A DNA stretch of 43,016 bases from the NCBI RefSeq assembly GCF_002204185.1, contig NZ_MXPU01000029.1:1-43016 (forward strand). The letters are read 5' to 3'. Position 1 is the stretch's first letter. Every line of letters starts with the position of its first letter. This DNA is from Rhizobium esperanzae (GTDB lineage Bacteria > Pseudomonadota > Alphaproteobacteria > Rhizobiales > Rhizobiaceae). The translations under genes were made by a program, and so were the position numbers. Shown here piece after piece: positions 7,296 through 14,679 of this stretch. Below the pieces are notes generated by a model, which saw only the letters and a program-made list of their open reading frames with translations, searched no databases and was not told the origin of the DNA.

Positions 7296-7886
7296 CTAGT
7301 GAGCGAAAGAGCGGTAGCCGACATATAGCACGATCACCGCACCAGCACCGATGCCGACGATCTGGCCGAGGCGCTTTTCGATGAAATGCCGGATCGGCTC
7401 GCCGTAGCGGCGCAGCAGCCAAGCGAGGAACAGGAAACGCGCGCCGCGCGCAACGATCGCCGAAACGATGAAAAGACCGAGATTGACGTGGATGACGCCG
7501 GACAGGATGGTCACGATCTTGATCGGCGGCAGATGTGCGAGACCTGATGTGACGAGCAGCAGCAGGATCCACTCGTAGGTGACATAGGCCTTCATCTGCT
7601 CAAAGGCATCGAGCTTGCCGTAGAATGCGAGAACCGGTCGAGCCACTGTCTCATAGGCGTAATAGCCGAGCGCCCAGCCGGCAATGCCGCCGAGCACGGA
7701 AGCGACGGTCGCAATCAGCGCATAGCGATAGGAGCGTTCCGGCTTCGCAAGCGCCATCGGCAGAAACAGAACATCGGCGGGGACGAGAAAGACGGAGCTT
7801 TCGACGAAGGCGATGACGGCGAGCCAGACTTCGGCCGATTTGCGGGAGGCCAGAGACATGGTCCAGTCGTAAAGTCTGCGAAGCAT
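7296..7886 (-). CDS. DedA/YqaA family membrane protein
   Basis: 196-residue multi-pass inner-membrane protein (MLRRLYDWTMSLASRKSAEV) of the VTT/DedA superfamily, YqaA branch. Family features are FVESSVFLVPADVLFLPMAL after the first amphipathic helix, a glycine-rich GGIAGWALGYYAYE turn, and the R-rich ARGARFLFLAWLLRRYGEPI segment with the conserved arginine. Four to five TM helices are predicted by eye. Members of this superfamily are implicated in lipid scrambling and membrane homeostasis. The specific role is unknown. The gene starts at ATG 7886 behind GGAAAGGAA and leads the pair with dsbB. Confidence 0.88.
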   Translation of the reverse strand: MLRRLYDWTMSLASRKSAEVWLAVIAFVESSVFLVPADVLFLPMALAKPERSYRYALIATVASVLGGIAGWALGYYAYETVARPVLAFYGKLDAFEQMKAYVTYEWILLLLVTSGLAHLPPIKIVTILSGVIHVNLGLFIVSAIVARGARFLFLAWLLRRYGEPIRHFIEKRLGQIVGIGAGAVIVLYVGYRSFAH

Positions 7887-8087
7887 TCCATTCCTTTCCT
7901 ATTGCGGTGCAAAAAGCTTTAGGGGTCGTATGCGGCGCTGTAAATGCTCGCCCGTGTCCTTCGTGCCACCGCCGCCTAAAAATTTTGTGATGCGGAGGCG
8001 TCGCCGCCTCTCCCAAGGTTTCATGGGATTGCGAATCGGCCATTCTGCGGCAAGGTTTACGTGGTCGACGTGCAGGGTGGCATGAGA

Positions 8088-8372
8088 ATGTTCAAAGTGA
8101 TCGAAGGCGGCCTTGGGCGGGCCGTGCAAATGAATGACCGGGCCGAAGTGGGGCCGGGTCCGAGCCGTGACGATGTGCGGCAGGAAGCGAACCGGCGGCT
8201 CAAGGAAAGTGGTTATCACTTGTCACGCATCCGGGAAATTGCCACCGGCGTGCCGATGCTGGCCTCCCTGAAATACCTGTCGCTGCAGATCGATTTCGCA
8301 GCCGAGACCTTGTCGCGGCTCGACCCGATCCCGGACGATTTCCGTTCCGACGGCTACTGGCCGGCGGGTTGA
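8088..8372 (+). CDS. Small conserved hypothetical protein
   Basis: 94-residue soluble protein from ATG 8088 (MFKVIEGGLGRAVQMNDRAE). This start is preferred over ATG 8082 and GTG 8061 because AGGGTGG is 6 bases upstream. It is not recognised as a named family. The middle part (SRDDVRQEANRRLKESGYHL, then SRIREIATGVP) looks helical and basic, the next segment MLASLKYLSLQIDFAAETLS is amphipathic, and it ends DDFRSDGYWPAG. There is no signal peptide or TM segment. It is convergent with the antiporter gene, leaving only 13 bases between stops, and divergent from the yqaA-dsbB pair. Likely a genuine conserved rhizobial gene, given in-frame codon bias, but of unknown function. Confidence 0.75.
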   Translation: MFKVIEGGLGRAVQMNDRAEVGPGPSRDDVRQEANRRLKESGYHLSRIREIATGVPMLASLKYLSLQIDFAAETLSRLDPIPDDFRSDGYWPAG

Positions 8373-8385
8373 GACGATCACCGTT

Positions 8386-10131
8386 TCAGGACAGATCCAT
8401 CGACTTTTCCCATTGCTGACGCAGAACGTTCATTTCCGTGCGTTTCTGGGCCATTTCGCTGACGATGGCGCGCAGGTTGGGATGATGTGACATGAACATG
8501 TTGAAATCGCGCCGCTCGAGCACTTCGAATTGGCAGAAGTCGACGGCGATGACGTCTGCCGTGCGCCGTCCGCCGCTCAACAACGCCATTTCGCCGAAGA
8601 AGGCGCCCGGTTCCAGGCGGATCGCGCCGCTGGCAAGGCGCACTTCGACCGCGCCCGAGGAGATGAAATACATGCTGTCGCCGCGGTCGCCGCGACGGAT
8701 GACACGTTCGCCGGGTGGAGCCGACTTCGCCTTGAAGAGCAGCAGCAGCTCTTCCTGCGCATCCTCCCCGACCTGTGAGAACAGCGGAAAGGTTTCGATC
8801 AGCTGCTGCATCTTCAGCTGATGCTGGCGTTCTCGTTCCTCGCCGACCGCCCTGATCTTTTCCAGTTCTTTGCCGAGCGTCTTCTGCCTCTTTCTGCCGA
8901 AACTTTCGAAGAGGGAGGGCCATTGCGCATGGATATGTTTCTTCAGGCCCTCGGTTGCGACGATCACGATCGGGTTGAGGGTGATCGACAGGATCGCTGC
9001 TGCAAGGATCAGATCCTGGCCTTCATGCGGCAGAAGCCCGAGCGAGACGCCGAGGCCGGCGAGGATGAAGGAAAATTCACCGATCTGGGCAAGGCCGCCG
9101 GCCAAGGTCAGCCCCATGCCGATCGGATATCTGAGCAGCATGACGATGGCGAAGGTAATGACAGCCTTGCCGAGAATGACGAGGGCTAAGGCGCCGATCA
9201 CGGCCAGCGGCTGGCGAACCAGGATCGAGGGGTCGAAGAGCATGCCGACCGAGACGAAGAACAGCACGGAGAAGGCGTTCTGCAAGGGCAGCGAATCGGC
9301 CGCTGCTCTGTGGCTAAGCTGGGATTCGCTCATGACGACTCCGGCGAAAAAGGCGCCGAGTGCAAAGGAGACGCCGAAAATCGCCGCCGAACCGAAAGCG
9401 ATGCCGAGCGCGATCGCCAGCACCGTCAGCGTGAAGAGTTCGCGCGAGCCGGTGCGGGCGATCATCGTCAGCAGCCAGGGCACGATACGGGGGCCGAGGA
9501 AGATCGCCATGGCGGCGAAGGCCAGCACCTTGAACAAGGTTAGTCCGATCGTCAGCACCAGCGGCAGTTCACCGAGGCCGTGATTGGTATCGACGGCGTG
9601 GCCGCCGAGAAGCTCTGCCAGTGCCGGCAGCAGCACCAGGGCCAGCACCATCACCAGATCCTCAACGATCAGCCAGCCGACGGCGACGCGCCCGCTGGGC
9701 GCATTGACGAGATTACGTTCCTCCAGCGCCTTCAGGAGCACGACCGTGCTCGCTACCGAGAGGCTGAGCCCGAATACGACGCCGGCGCCGAGGCTCCAGC
9801 CCCAGAGCATGCAGAGGCCGATGCCCAGCAGCGTGGCCAGGATAATTCGGCCGATCGCGCCCGGCACGGCGATCCCGCGTACGGCAAGCAGGTCGGAAGC
9901 GGAAAAATGCAGGCCGACGCCGAACATCAGCAGGATGACGCCCATTTCGGCAAGTTGGCCGGCAAGGGCGGTATCGGCGACGAACCCTGGCGTGAGCGGT
10001 CCGATCAGGATACCGGCCATCAGATAGCCAACGAGCGGCGGCAGCCGCAGCCGGTCGGCGCCATAACCGAGGACGGCCGCGAAAACAAAACTGACGGCGA
10101 CCGTCGCAATGAGTCCTACTTCCTGATGCAC
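8386..10131 (-). CDS. CPA2 cation:proton antiporter with C-terminal cyclic-nucleotide-binding domain
   Basis: Membrane antiporter of the KefB/CPA2 type, expected to exchange K+ or Na+ for protons. The protein has 581 residues from GTG 10131 (read MHQEVGLIATVAVSFVFAAV) with AGGG upstream; the frame runs 16 codons further without a good start. Residues 1 to about 390 are 12-13 TM helices with typical CPA2 segments (LPPLVGYLMAGILIGPLTPG, GVSFALGAFFAGVVMSES). A polar, Lys/Glu/Gln-rich helix of about 45 residues follows, then a cNMP-binding fold (about 435-560). Its phosphate-binding cassette FGEMALL (512-518) is followed by GGRRTADV with the key Arg-Thr. No TrkA-N nucleotide domain is present, unlike KefB/KefC. 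Downstream signalling input is therefore probably cAMP or cGMP. Confidence 0.92.
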   Translation of the reverse strand: MHQEVGLIATVAVSFVFAAVLGYGADRLRLPPLVGYLMAGILIGPLTPGFVADTALAGQLAEMGVILLMFGVGLHFSASDLLAVRGIAVPGAIGRIILATLLGIGLCMLWGWSLGAGVVFGLSLSVASTVVLLKALEERNLVNAPSGRVAVGWLIVEDLVMVLALVLLPALAELLGGHAVDTNHGLGELPLVLTIGLTLFKVLAFAAMAIFLGPRIVPWLLTMIARTGSRELFTLTVLAIALGIAFGSAAIFGVSFALGAFFAGVVMSESQLSHRAAADSLPLQNAFSVLFFVSVGMLFDPSILVRQPLAVIGALALVILGKAVITFAIVMLLRYPIGMGLTLAGGLAQIGEFSFILAGLGVSLGLLPHEGQDLILAAAILSITLNPIVIVATEGLKKHIHAQWPSLFESFGRKRQKTLGKELEKIRAVGEERERQHQLKMQQLIETFPLFSQVGEDAQEELLLLFKAKSAPPGERVIRRGDRGDSMYFISSGAVEVRLASGAIRLEPGAFFGEMALLSGGRRTADVIAVDFCQFEVLERRDFNMFMSHHPNLRAIVSEMAQKRTEMNVLRQQWEKSMDLS

Positions 10132-10290
10132 GTCTGCCCTCGCCTGATGGTAACGGCCGCCACCTTGGACGAAGCGCAAGCAAAATTAAATAGTTGATTT
10201 CCGTTTTGCACGTGCTCTGGGAGGCTTCGGCTTAGTCGCGAACAATAAATTCCACGCCTATTCGAGAATGACAGGGTTGCCGCTGATGTC

Positions 10291-10315
10291 GGAACCACTT
10301 CCCTTTTGCTTCGTT
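10291..10315 (+). promoter_or_regulatory. Candidate EcfG (general stress response sigma) promoter
   Basis: GGAAC at 10291-10295, a 16-base spacer, then CGTT at 10312-10315. This is an exact match to the GGAAC-N16/17-CGTT pattern of the alpha-proteobacterial EcfG/RpoE2 sigma factor. It sits 26 bases before the ATG of the small secreted protein gene at 10341, leaving room for a short leader with the AAGGAGA ribosome-binding site at 10328-10334. Confidence 0.65.
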
Positions 10316-10340
10316 GGCCCTTTAGACAAGGAGAAGCGAC

Positions 10341-10622
10341 ATGAGAAAGATCATTCTGAACTGTGCCGTGACGGCCCTTGCCGCCTGCTCGTTTGCAGCG
10401 CCTGTCCTCGCCGACAGCGTCTATGTCAGGGAGCGTTCCTATGACGATGACTATCGTTACGAGCGGGTGCGGCCCGGCATCACCATCAGCGAGCGCGGCG
10501 TGACCTTCGGGGTTCGCGAACGCGAGCATCGTCGCTATCGACATGATGGCTGCGAAACCAGGAGCGTCACCCGTCAGACCGATGAAGGCGAAGTGACCAG
10601 GACGGTTAGGCGCTGCTATTGA
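10341..10622 (+). CDS. Small exported protein of unknown function
   Basis: 93-residue precursor beginning MRKIILNCAVTALAACSFAA with a signal peptide and a clear Ala-x-Ala type site (VLA before Asp25), so a 69-residue periplasmic or surface protein is expected. The mature part is rich in Arg, Tyr, Asp and Glu (VYVRERSYDDDYRYERVRPG) with only two cysteines, Cys71 and Cys92, which could form a disulfide. This resembles the many small Arg/Tyr-rich secreted proteins of rhizobia, whose function is unknown. The ribosome site is a strong AAGGAGA. The upstream EcfG-type promoter suggests induction in the general stress response or stationary phase. A terminator-like hairpin follows. It is divergent from the antiporter gene. 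Confidence 0.85.
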   Translation: MRKIILNCAVTALAACSFAAPVLADSVYVRERSYDDDYRYERVRPGITISERGVTFGVREREHRRYRHDGCETRSVTRQTDEGEVTRTVRRCY

Positions 10623-10645
10623 CGAAAATTCGCGAGAAAGACGAA

Positions 10646-10671
10646 GCCCGGCTCCCGCAAGTCGGGTTTTC
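10646..10671 (+). terminator. Terminator-like hairpin after the small exported protein gene
   Basis: An AGCCCG...CGGGTT pairing with an inner CCCG/CGGG alternative, ending in GTTTT, lies 24 bases after the stop codon at 10620-10622. The stem is short, so this is a modest candidate for a Rho-independent terminator. Confidence 0.4.
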
Positions 10672-10790
10672 GCCTTTCGCGTGGCACGCACGCGCAATGC
10701 GGTGGTGGAAGTGATCGGGCGGTGTTATCAGCACCCTTTCGTTCGAAGCGCATTTTCGGCGCACAGAACCCCGCACAGGAATTTTTCAGT

Positions 10791-11078
10791 ATGATTGAGC
10801 TTACCCCATCCCAGATCGTTGCACTCAAACTCGCCAAGGCCGGAGATCTCTATCCTCAGCCGGCGAATAAATGGACGCATCAGAACGCGACGGTGACCTA
10901 CGCAAAGACCGACCGCTGGAAAGAGCGGCCGCAGAAGGTGAAATCGGTCACGGCTAAGACGCTGGGCGAGTTGAAAGAGCCGGGCTTCCTCGAGCGGCGT
11001 CACCTCGACGATGACGCATCAAAAGATGTCTACGGCATCACGATGGCCGGCAAGATGTGGCTGCTGAAGAACAAGTAG
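10791..11078 (+). CDS. Small winged-helix-like protein, function unknown
   Basis: 95-residue basic, soluble protein (MIELTPSQIVALKLAKAGDL) from ATG 10791 with AGGA about 10 bases upstream. Family not recognised. The C-terminal half, in which VKSVTAKTLGELKEPGFLER is followed by a charged turn and YGITMAGKMWLLKNK, has the spacing of a helix-turn-helix with a wing (a recognition-helix-like stretch followed by a beta hairpin). It could therefore bind DNA; this is inference from pattern only. No signal peptide. It stands alone between the small secreted protein gene and tRNA-Leu, which reads on the opposite strand. Confidence 0.75.
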   Translation: MIELTPSQIVALKLAKAGDLYPQPANKWTHQNATVTYAKTDRWKERPQKVKSVTAKTLGELKEPGFLERRHLDDDASKDVYGITMAGKMWLLKNK

Positions 11079-11239
11079 TTTCGGGCAGATGTGAATTCGT
11101 TCCGTGCTTCCGCGATGCGGAGGCGTGACACGATTGTATTCGGGATAATGGCGCCGCTAAGCGGAGCATCATCGAACCAGTCCGCCTTCGCTTAGCTGCT
11201 CTCTTCGGCTCGCCGAGTCGAAGCTCATAGAGCGGAGGC

Positions 11240-11324
11240 TGGTGCCCCATGCCGGGGTCGAACCAGCACTTCTTTCGAAACTCGATTTTGAGTCGAGCGC
11301 GTCTACCAATTCCGCCAATGGGGC
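11240..11324 (-). tRNA. tRNA-Leu (anticodon CAA)
   Basis: 85 bases read on the minus strand. The acceptor arms GCCCCAT/ATGGGGC pair fully, and the CCA end is encoded. The anticodon stem CTCGA/TCGAG encloses loop CTCAAAA with anticodon CAA, which reads UUG. The variable region is long, as in class II tRNAs, and the T arm is GCTGG-TTCGACC-CCGGC. Confidence 0.96.
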
Positions 11325-11347
11325 AACGGATACGGACGGGCGGCTGT

Positions 11348-11375
11348 CTAACATGCGAGAACCCGCGTGCGCAAG
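11348..11375 (-). promoter_or_regulatory. Candidate sigma-70-type promoter of tRNA-Leu
   Basis: On the minus strand CTTGCG (-35, 11375-11370), a 16-base spacer and TGTTAG (-10, 11353-11348) lie about 24 bases upstream of the tRNA 5' end. It fits the rhizobial CTTGAC-N16/17 style only partly. Confidence 0.4.
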
Positions 11376-11410
11376 ACGGGCCGGCGAAGTTATCGCAATG
11401 AAGCGTTGGA

Positions 11411-11439
11411 GGATCCGGCCTGGTTTCGAGGCCGGATCC
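11411..11439. terminator. Perfect 11-bp hairpin after the MFS gene
   Basis: GGATCCGGCCT (11411-11421) and AGGCCGGATCC (11429-11439) pair perfectly around the 7-base loop GGTTTCG. It lies 9 bases past the MFS transporter stop codon and upstream of tRNA-Leu on the same strand, so it probably separates the two transcripts. There is no T-run on the minus strand, so classic intrinsic termination is not certain. Confidence 0.55.
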
Positions 11440-11448
11440 TGTTTCATA

Positions 11449-12744
11449 TCAATGGACGGCGGCAGGTGCCGGGTTGGTCAGGCCGGACTTCTTCAGCGTG
11501 ATTGCCAGGAGCGAAGCCAGCAGGCAGAAGGCGCCGGCGACGAAGAAGGCGGGCAGGTAGCTCGACAGCTCCGTGCGCGACAGGCCGGCGCCATAGGCGG
11601 CGGTGGCGGCGCCCAGCTGGTGGCCGGCAAAGACCCAGCCGAAGACGAGGCCGGCCTTTTCGCGGCCGAAGCGGTCGGCGGCAATCTTGACGGTCGGCGG
11701 CACGGTGGCGATCCAGTCGAGACCGTAGAAAATGGCAAAGATCGAGAGACCGTAGAAGCTGAAATCGCTGAAGGGCAGGTAGAGCAGCGAGAGACCGCGC
11801 AGGCCGTAATACCAGAACAGCAGCCAACGATTGTCGAATCGGTCGGACAGCCAGCCGGAGCCTATGGTGCCGAAGAAATCGAAGATGCCCATGACGGCAA
11901 GGACGCTGGCGGCTGCCACCGGTACAATGCCGAAATCGCCGCAGAGCGTGACGAAATGCGTCTGGATCAGCCCGTTGGTGCTGAGGCCGCAGATGAAGAA
12001 GGTGGCAAACAGGATCCAGAAAGTCGAGGTCGTCGAGATTTCGCGGAGGGTGGTGATCGGCGTCATCAGCGCAGCGCCGAGCGTCGTGCGGGCCGGCGCC
12101 GGCGCGACATGGGCTTCTCCCAGGGACGGCAGGTTCACGTCCGAAGGGCGGTCACGCATGAAGAGAAGGACGAGAAGGGCGGCAAGCATGATCATGGCGC
12201 AGACGAAGAATACGGTGGCACGCCAGCCGTAACGTTCGGTGAGTTCTGCCATCAGCGGCAGGAAGACGAGCTGGCCGGTTGCCGAACTTGCCGAGAGCAT
12301 GCCGACGACAAGGCCGCGGTGCTTGACGAACCAGCGCGTCGAAACCGTTGCCGCCAGCACCATGGCTGTCAGGCCGGTGCCAAAGCCGACGACGATGCCC
12401 CACAGCGCCAGCAGATGCCAAAGCTTGGTCATGAACAGCGAACCGATGAAGCCTGAGCCGATCAGCGCCATTGCAAAGACGATGACCTTTCGCACGCCGA
12501 AATAATTCATGAAGGCAGCGGCGAACGGACCCATGAAACCGAAAAGGAGCAAGCGAATCGCCAGTGCGGAGGAAATCTGCGACGTTTCCCAGCCGAACTC
12601 GTCCTGGAGTGGCTTGATGAGGACGCCGGGGGCGCCCATGGCGCCTGCCGTCACCAGCATGGTCAGGAAAGTCGCGGCAACGACGACCCAACCGTAATGA
12701 ATGTTGCGCCGCGCAAGGGAGGAGGCAAGAACTGCTGAAACCAT
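11449..12744 (-). CDS. MFS transporter (monocarboxylate/OFA-like)
   Basis: 431-residue inner-membrane carrier with about 12 hydrophobic helices in two halves split by a polar loop near residues 195-220 (MRDRPSDVNLPSLGEAHVAP). The N-terminus RRNIHYGWVVVAATFLTMLV and the DEFGWETSQISSAL segment after TM1 resemble the oxalate:formate antiporter / monocarboxylate-type MFS subgroup. STRWFVKHRGLVVGM matches the conserved loop 4-5 motif and GSGWLSDRFDNRW the loop 8-9 equivalent. Substrate is not predictable; an organic acid or a toxic compound is plausible. It is divergent from a TetR-family gene, with two near-identical palindromes between the starts, so it is very probably the regulated target and may act as an efflux pump. 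Confidence 0.92.
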   Translation of the reverse strand: MVSAVLASSLARRNIHYGWVVVAATFLTMLVTAGAMGAPGVLIKPLQDEFGWETSQISSALAIRLLLFGFMGPFAAAFMNYFGVRKVIVFAMALIGSGFIGSLFMTKLWHLLALWGIVVGFGTGLTAMVLAATVSTRWFVKHRGLVVGMLSASSATGQLVFLPLMAELTERYGWRATVFFVCAMIMLAALLVLLFMRDRPSDVNLPSLGEAHVAPAPARTTLGAALMTPITTLREISTTSTFWILFATFFICGLSTNGLIQTHFVTLCGDFGIVPVAAASVLAVMGIFDFFGTIGSGWLSDRFDNRWLLFWYYGLRGLSLLYLPFSDFSFYGLSIFAIFYGLDWIATVPPTVKIAADRFGREKAGLVFGWVFAGHQLGAATAAYGAGLSRTELSSYLPAFFVAGAFCLLASLLAITLKKSGLTNPAPAAVH

Positions 12745-12792
12745 GAGGGGATTCCATTCGAATTCAGGTGGGAAGATACAGAGCCGCTTTAC

Positions 12793-12806
12793 ATGATGGT
12801 CATCAT
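12793..12806. promoter_or_regulatory. Operator 1 (probable TetR-family site)
   Basis: Perfect inverted repeat ATGATG-GT-CATCAT in the MFS-tetR divergent promoter region. Near-identical to operator 2, from which its centre is 29 bases away. Shared consensus is ATGATrGwCATCAT. Confidence 0.7.
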
Positions 12807-12821
12807 ATTTGTTGCTTATTG

Positions 12822-12835
12822 ATGATAGACATCAT
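12822..12835. promoter_or_regulatory. Operator 2 (probable TetR-family site)
   Basis: ATGATAGACATCAT, outer arms ATGAT/ATCAT perfect. It differs from operator 1 only in the middle. It ends 34 bases before the tetR start, so a bound repressor would cover the tetR promoter as well and give autoregulation. Confidence 0.7.
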
Positions 12836-12869
12836 ATATTTTGTCAAGCGTCAATTTCTGGAGATGAAG

Positions 12870-13448
12870 ATGCGGGTCAGCCGCGAAAAATTTGTCGAGA
12901 ACCGCGAGAGGATTCTCGATGTTGCCGGCGTGCTCTTTCGCGAGAACGGTTTCGACGGCGTCGGCGTTGCCGATATCATGAAAGCGGCCGGGCTGACGCA
13001 TGGCGGCTTCTACGGCCACTTCAGTTCGAAGGACGAGCTGGCGCTTGAGGTCAGCCGCAAGCTGATCGACAAGGTCGAGACGCGCTGGAAAGAACATATT
13101 GCCGAGTCACCCGATCGGCCGCTGCAGGCACTTCTCGACCATTATATTCATTGGCGCACGGTTGACGATCCGGGCGGCAGCTGTGTTTTCGCGACCTTGA
13201 TTCAGGAGGTGAGCCGCAGCCGCGGCGCGATGCGCGCGGTCTTCAGCGACGGTCTGTCCGTATTGGTCGACACACTTGCCGATATCGTTGCCGGCGAGAC
13301 CGAGGAGGAGCGTCGCGCCAATGCAGCGACGACGCTCTCATCGATGATGGGGGCCGTCATTCTTGCCCGCGCCGTCGAGGATAGGGCGCTTGCCGAGCAG
13401 TTTCTGGTGACGATGCGCCGGCAGCTCGATCCCGCCAACCGGACATAA
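12870..13448 (+). CDS. TetR/AcrR family transcriptional regulator
   Basis: 192-residue repressor from ATG 12870 (MRVSREKFVENRERILDVAG), chosen because GGAG is 6 bases upstream; the ATG at 12864 would abut the Shine-Dalgarno. The N-terminal helix-turn-helix is clear: FRENGFDGVGVADIMKAAGL followed by THGGFYGHFSSKDELAL, the usual TetR recognition helix region (residues about 25-60). The ligand-binding half contains Cys in DDPGGSCVFATLIQE, as in the TetR subgroup with the GGC(L/V)-type loop often linked to electrophile or quinone sensing. Its divergent position relative to the MFS gene and the paired operators suggest that it represses that transporter and itself. Confidence 0.93.
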   Translation: MRVSREKFVENRERILDVAGVLFRENGFDGVGVADIMKAAGLTHGGFYGHFSSKDELALEVSRKLIDKVETRWKEHIAESPDRPLQALLDHYIHWRTVDDPGGSCVFATLIQEVSRSRGAMRAVFSDGLSVLVDTLADIVAGETEEERRANAATTLSSMMGAVILARAVEDRALAEQFLVTMRRQLDPANRT

Positions 13449-13512
13449 TCTGAGCCCGGAAGCCGAGGGTCCGACCCTCTCCATGCCAGTCTGCCGATCG
13501 AGATGCCAACGG

Positions 13513-14493
13513 CTATTTGAAGCCGGCGATGGCGTGCGGGATGTAGGGCGCTTCGAGTTCCGCGATTTCCTCGGCGGTGAGTTTGACCGATAGCGAAGCG
13601 ACGGCATCCGCCAAGTGGTTCGGCTTGGAAGCGCCGATGATCGGGGCGGTCACCACACTCTTCTGCAGGATCCAGGCCGTGGCTATCTGGGCGCGCGGGA
13701 TGCCGCGGGCTCTGGCGATTTTGGCGACGGCATCAACGATTTTGCGATCGGCATCGATGGATTGCGTGTAGAGCGTCTTGCCGAATTCGTCGGTTTCGCT
13801 GCGCGCCGTCGTCTCGTCCCAGTCGCGGGTCAGGCGGCCGCGGGCAAGCGGGCTCCAGGGAATAACGGCGATCTTCTGGTCTTCGCAGAGGGGCAGCATC
13901 TCGCGCTCTTCCTCGCGGTAAAGCAGGTTCAGGTGGTTCTGCATGCTGACGAACTCGGTCCAGCCGTTCAGCCGGGAAACGTAGAGCGCCTTGGCGAATT
14001 GCCAAGCATACATCGACGAGGCGCCGATATAGCGCGCCTTGCCCGATTTGACGATGTCATGCAGCGCTTCCAGCGTTTCCTCGATGGGCGTCGTATAGTC
14101 GAAACGATGGATCTGGTAGAGGTCGACATAGTCGGTGCCGAGGCGGCGCAGGCTGTTGTCGATCTCGTTGAAGATCGCTTTGCGCGACAGACCGGCGCCG
14201 TTCGGTCCCGGCCGCATGCGGTTGAACACCTTGGTCGCCAACACGATGTCCTCGCGCTTGGCGAAGTCTTTGATGGCACGGCCGACGATCTCCTCCGAGG
14301 AGCCGTTGGAATAGGTGTTGGCGGTGTCGAGAAAGTTGATGCCGAGGTCGATCGCCTGCTTGATCATCGTCCGGCTTTCCTCTTCCCGCAGGCTCCAGGC
14401 ATGATTGCCGCGGCCGGGCTCACCGAAGGTCATGCAGCCGAGGCAGATTTTCGAGACTTCGAGACCGGTCTTTCCGAATTTGACGTATTCCAT
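13513..14493 (-). CDS. Aldo/keto reductase
   Basis: 326-residue NADPH-dependent oxidoreductase with an expected TIM-barrel fold, starting MEYVKFGKTGLEVSKICLGC at ATG 14493 with GGAG 7 bases before. AKR signatures are the Asp in NFLDTANTYSNGSSEE, the catalytic Tyr of the same motif, the Lys in LATKVFNRM, and the His in YQIHRFDYTTP. The C-terminal cofactor loop is IIGASKPNHLADAV. It is of the YajO/IolS-like group (AKR11/12 style), whose members reduce aldehydes and may act in detoxification. It is convergent with the tetR gene; the 64-base gap holds a short GAGGGT/ACCCTC hairpin. Its physiological substrate is unknown. Confidence 0.94.
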   Translation of the reverse strand: MEYVKFGKTGLEVSKICLGCMTFGEPGRGNHAWSLREEESRTMIKQAIDLGINFLDTANTYSNGSSEEIVGRAIKDFAKREDIVLATKVFNRMRPGPNGAGLSRKAIFNEIDNSLRRLGTDYVDLYQIHRFDYTTPIEETLEALHDIVKSGKARYIGASSMYAWQFAKALYVSRLNGWTEFVSMQNHLNLLYREEEREMLPLCEDQKIAVIPWSPLARGRLTRDWDETTARSETDEFGKTLYTQSIDADRKIVDAVAKIARARGIPRAQIATAWILQKSVVTAPIIGASKPNHLADAVASLSVKLTAEEIAELEAPYIPHAIAGFK

Positions 14494-14679
14494 GAAACGC
14501 TCCAAGACTTGAGATAACCCCGCGCGGATCTAGTGCGCAACCGCGAAAGTCGCAGGGGCTGAATGAACAAACTGCGGACTATGCGGACAATGATGCGTGA
14601 TCGGCCACCGTTTCGTCTGCGGCTTGCGTATCCGCGCCGCAAGGTGTTAGCTGCTGCAGCATTTCACCGGAATTCGACT

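Noticed and set aside
10681..10700. TGGCACG followed by GCAATGC, resembling a sigma-54 promoter
   Set aside because: The spacing between the GG and GC elements does not fit the -24/-12 pattern and no suitable gene start follows it.
7989..11126. 13-base word GATGCGGAGGCGT repeated at 7989-8001 and 11114-11126
   Set aside because: A 13-base match is expected by chance many times over in a 43 kb high-GC sequence, and flanks differ.
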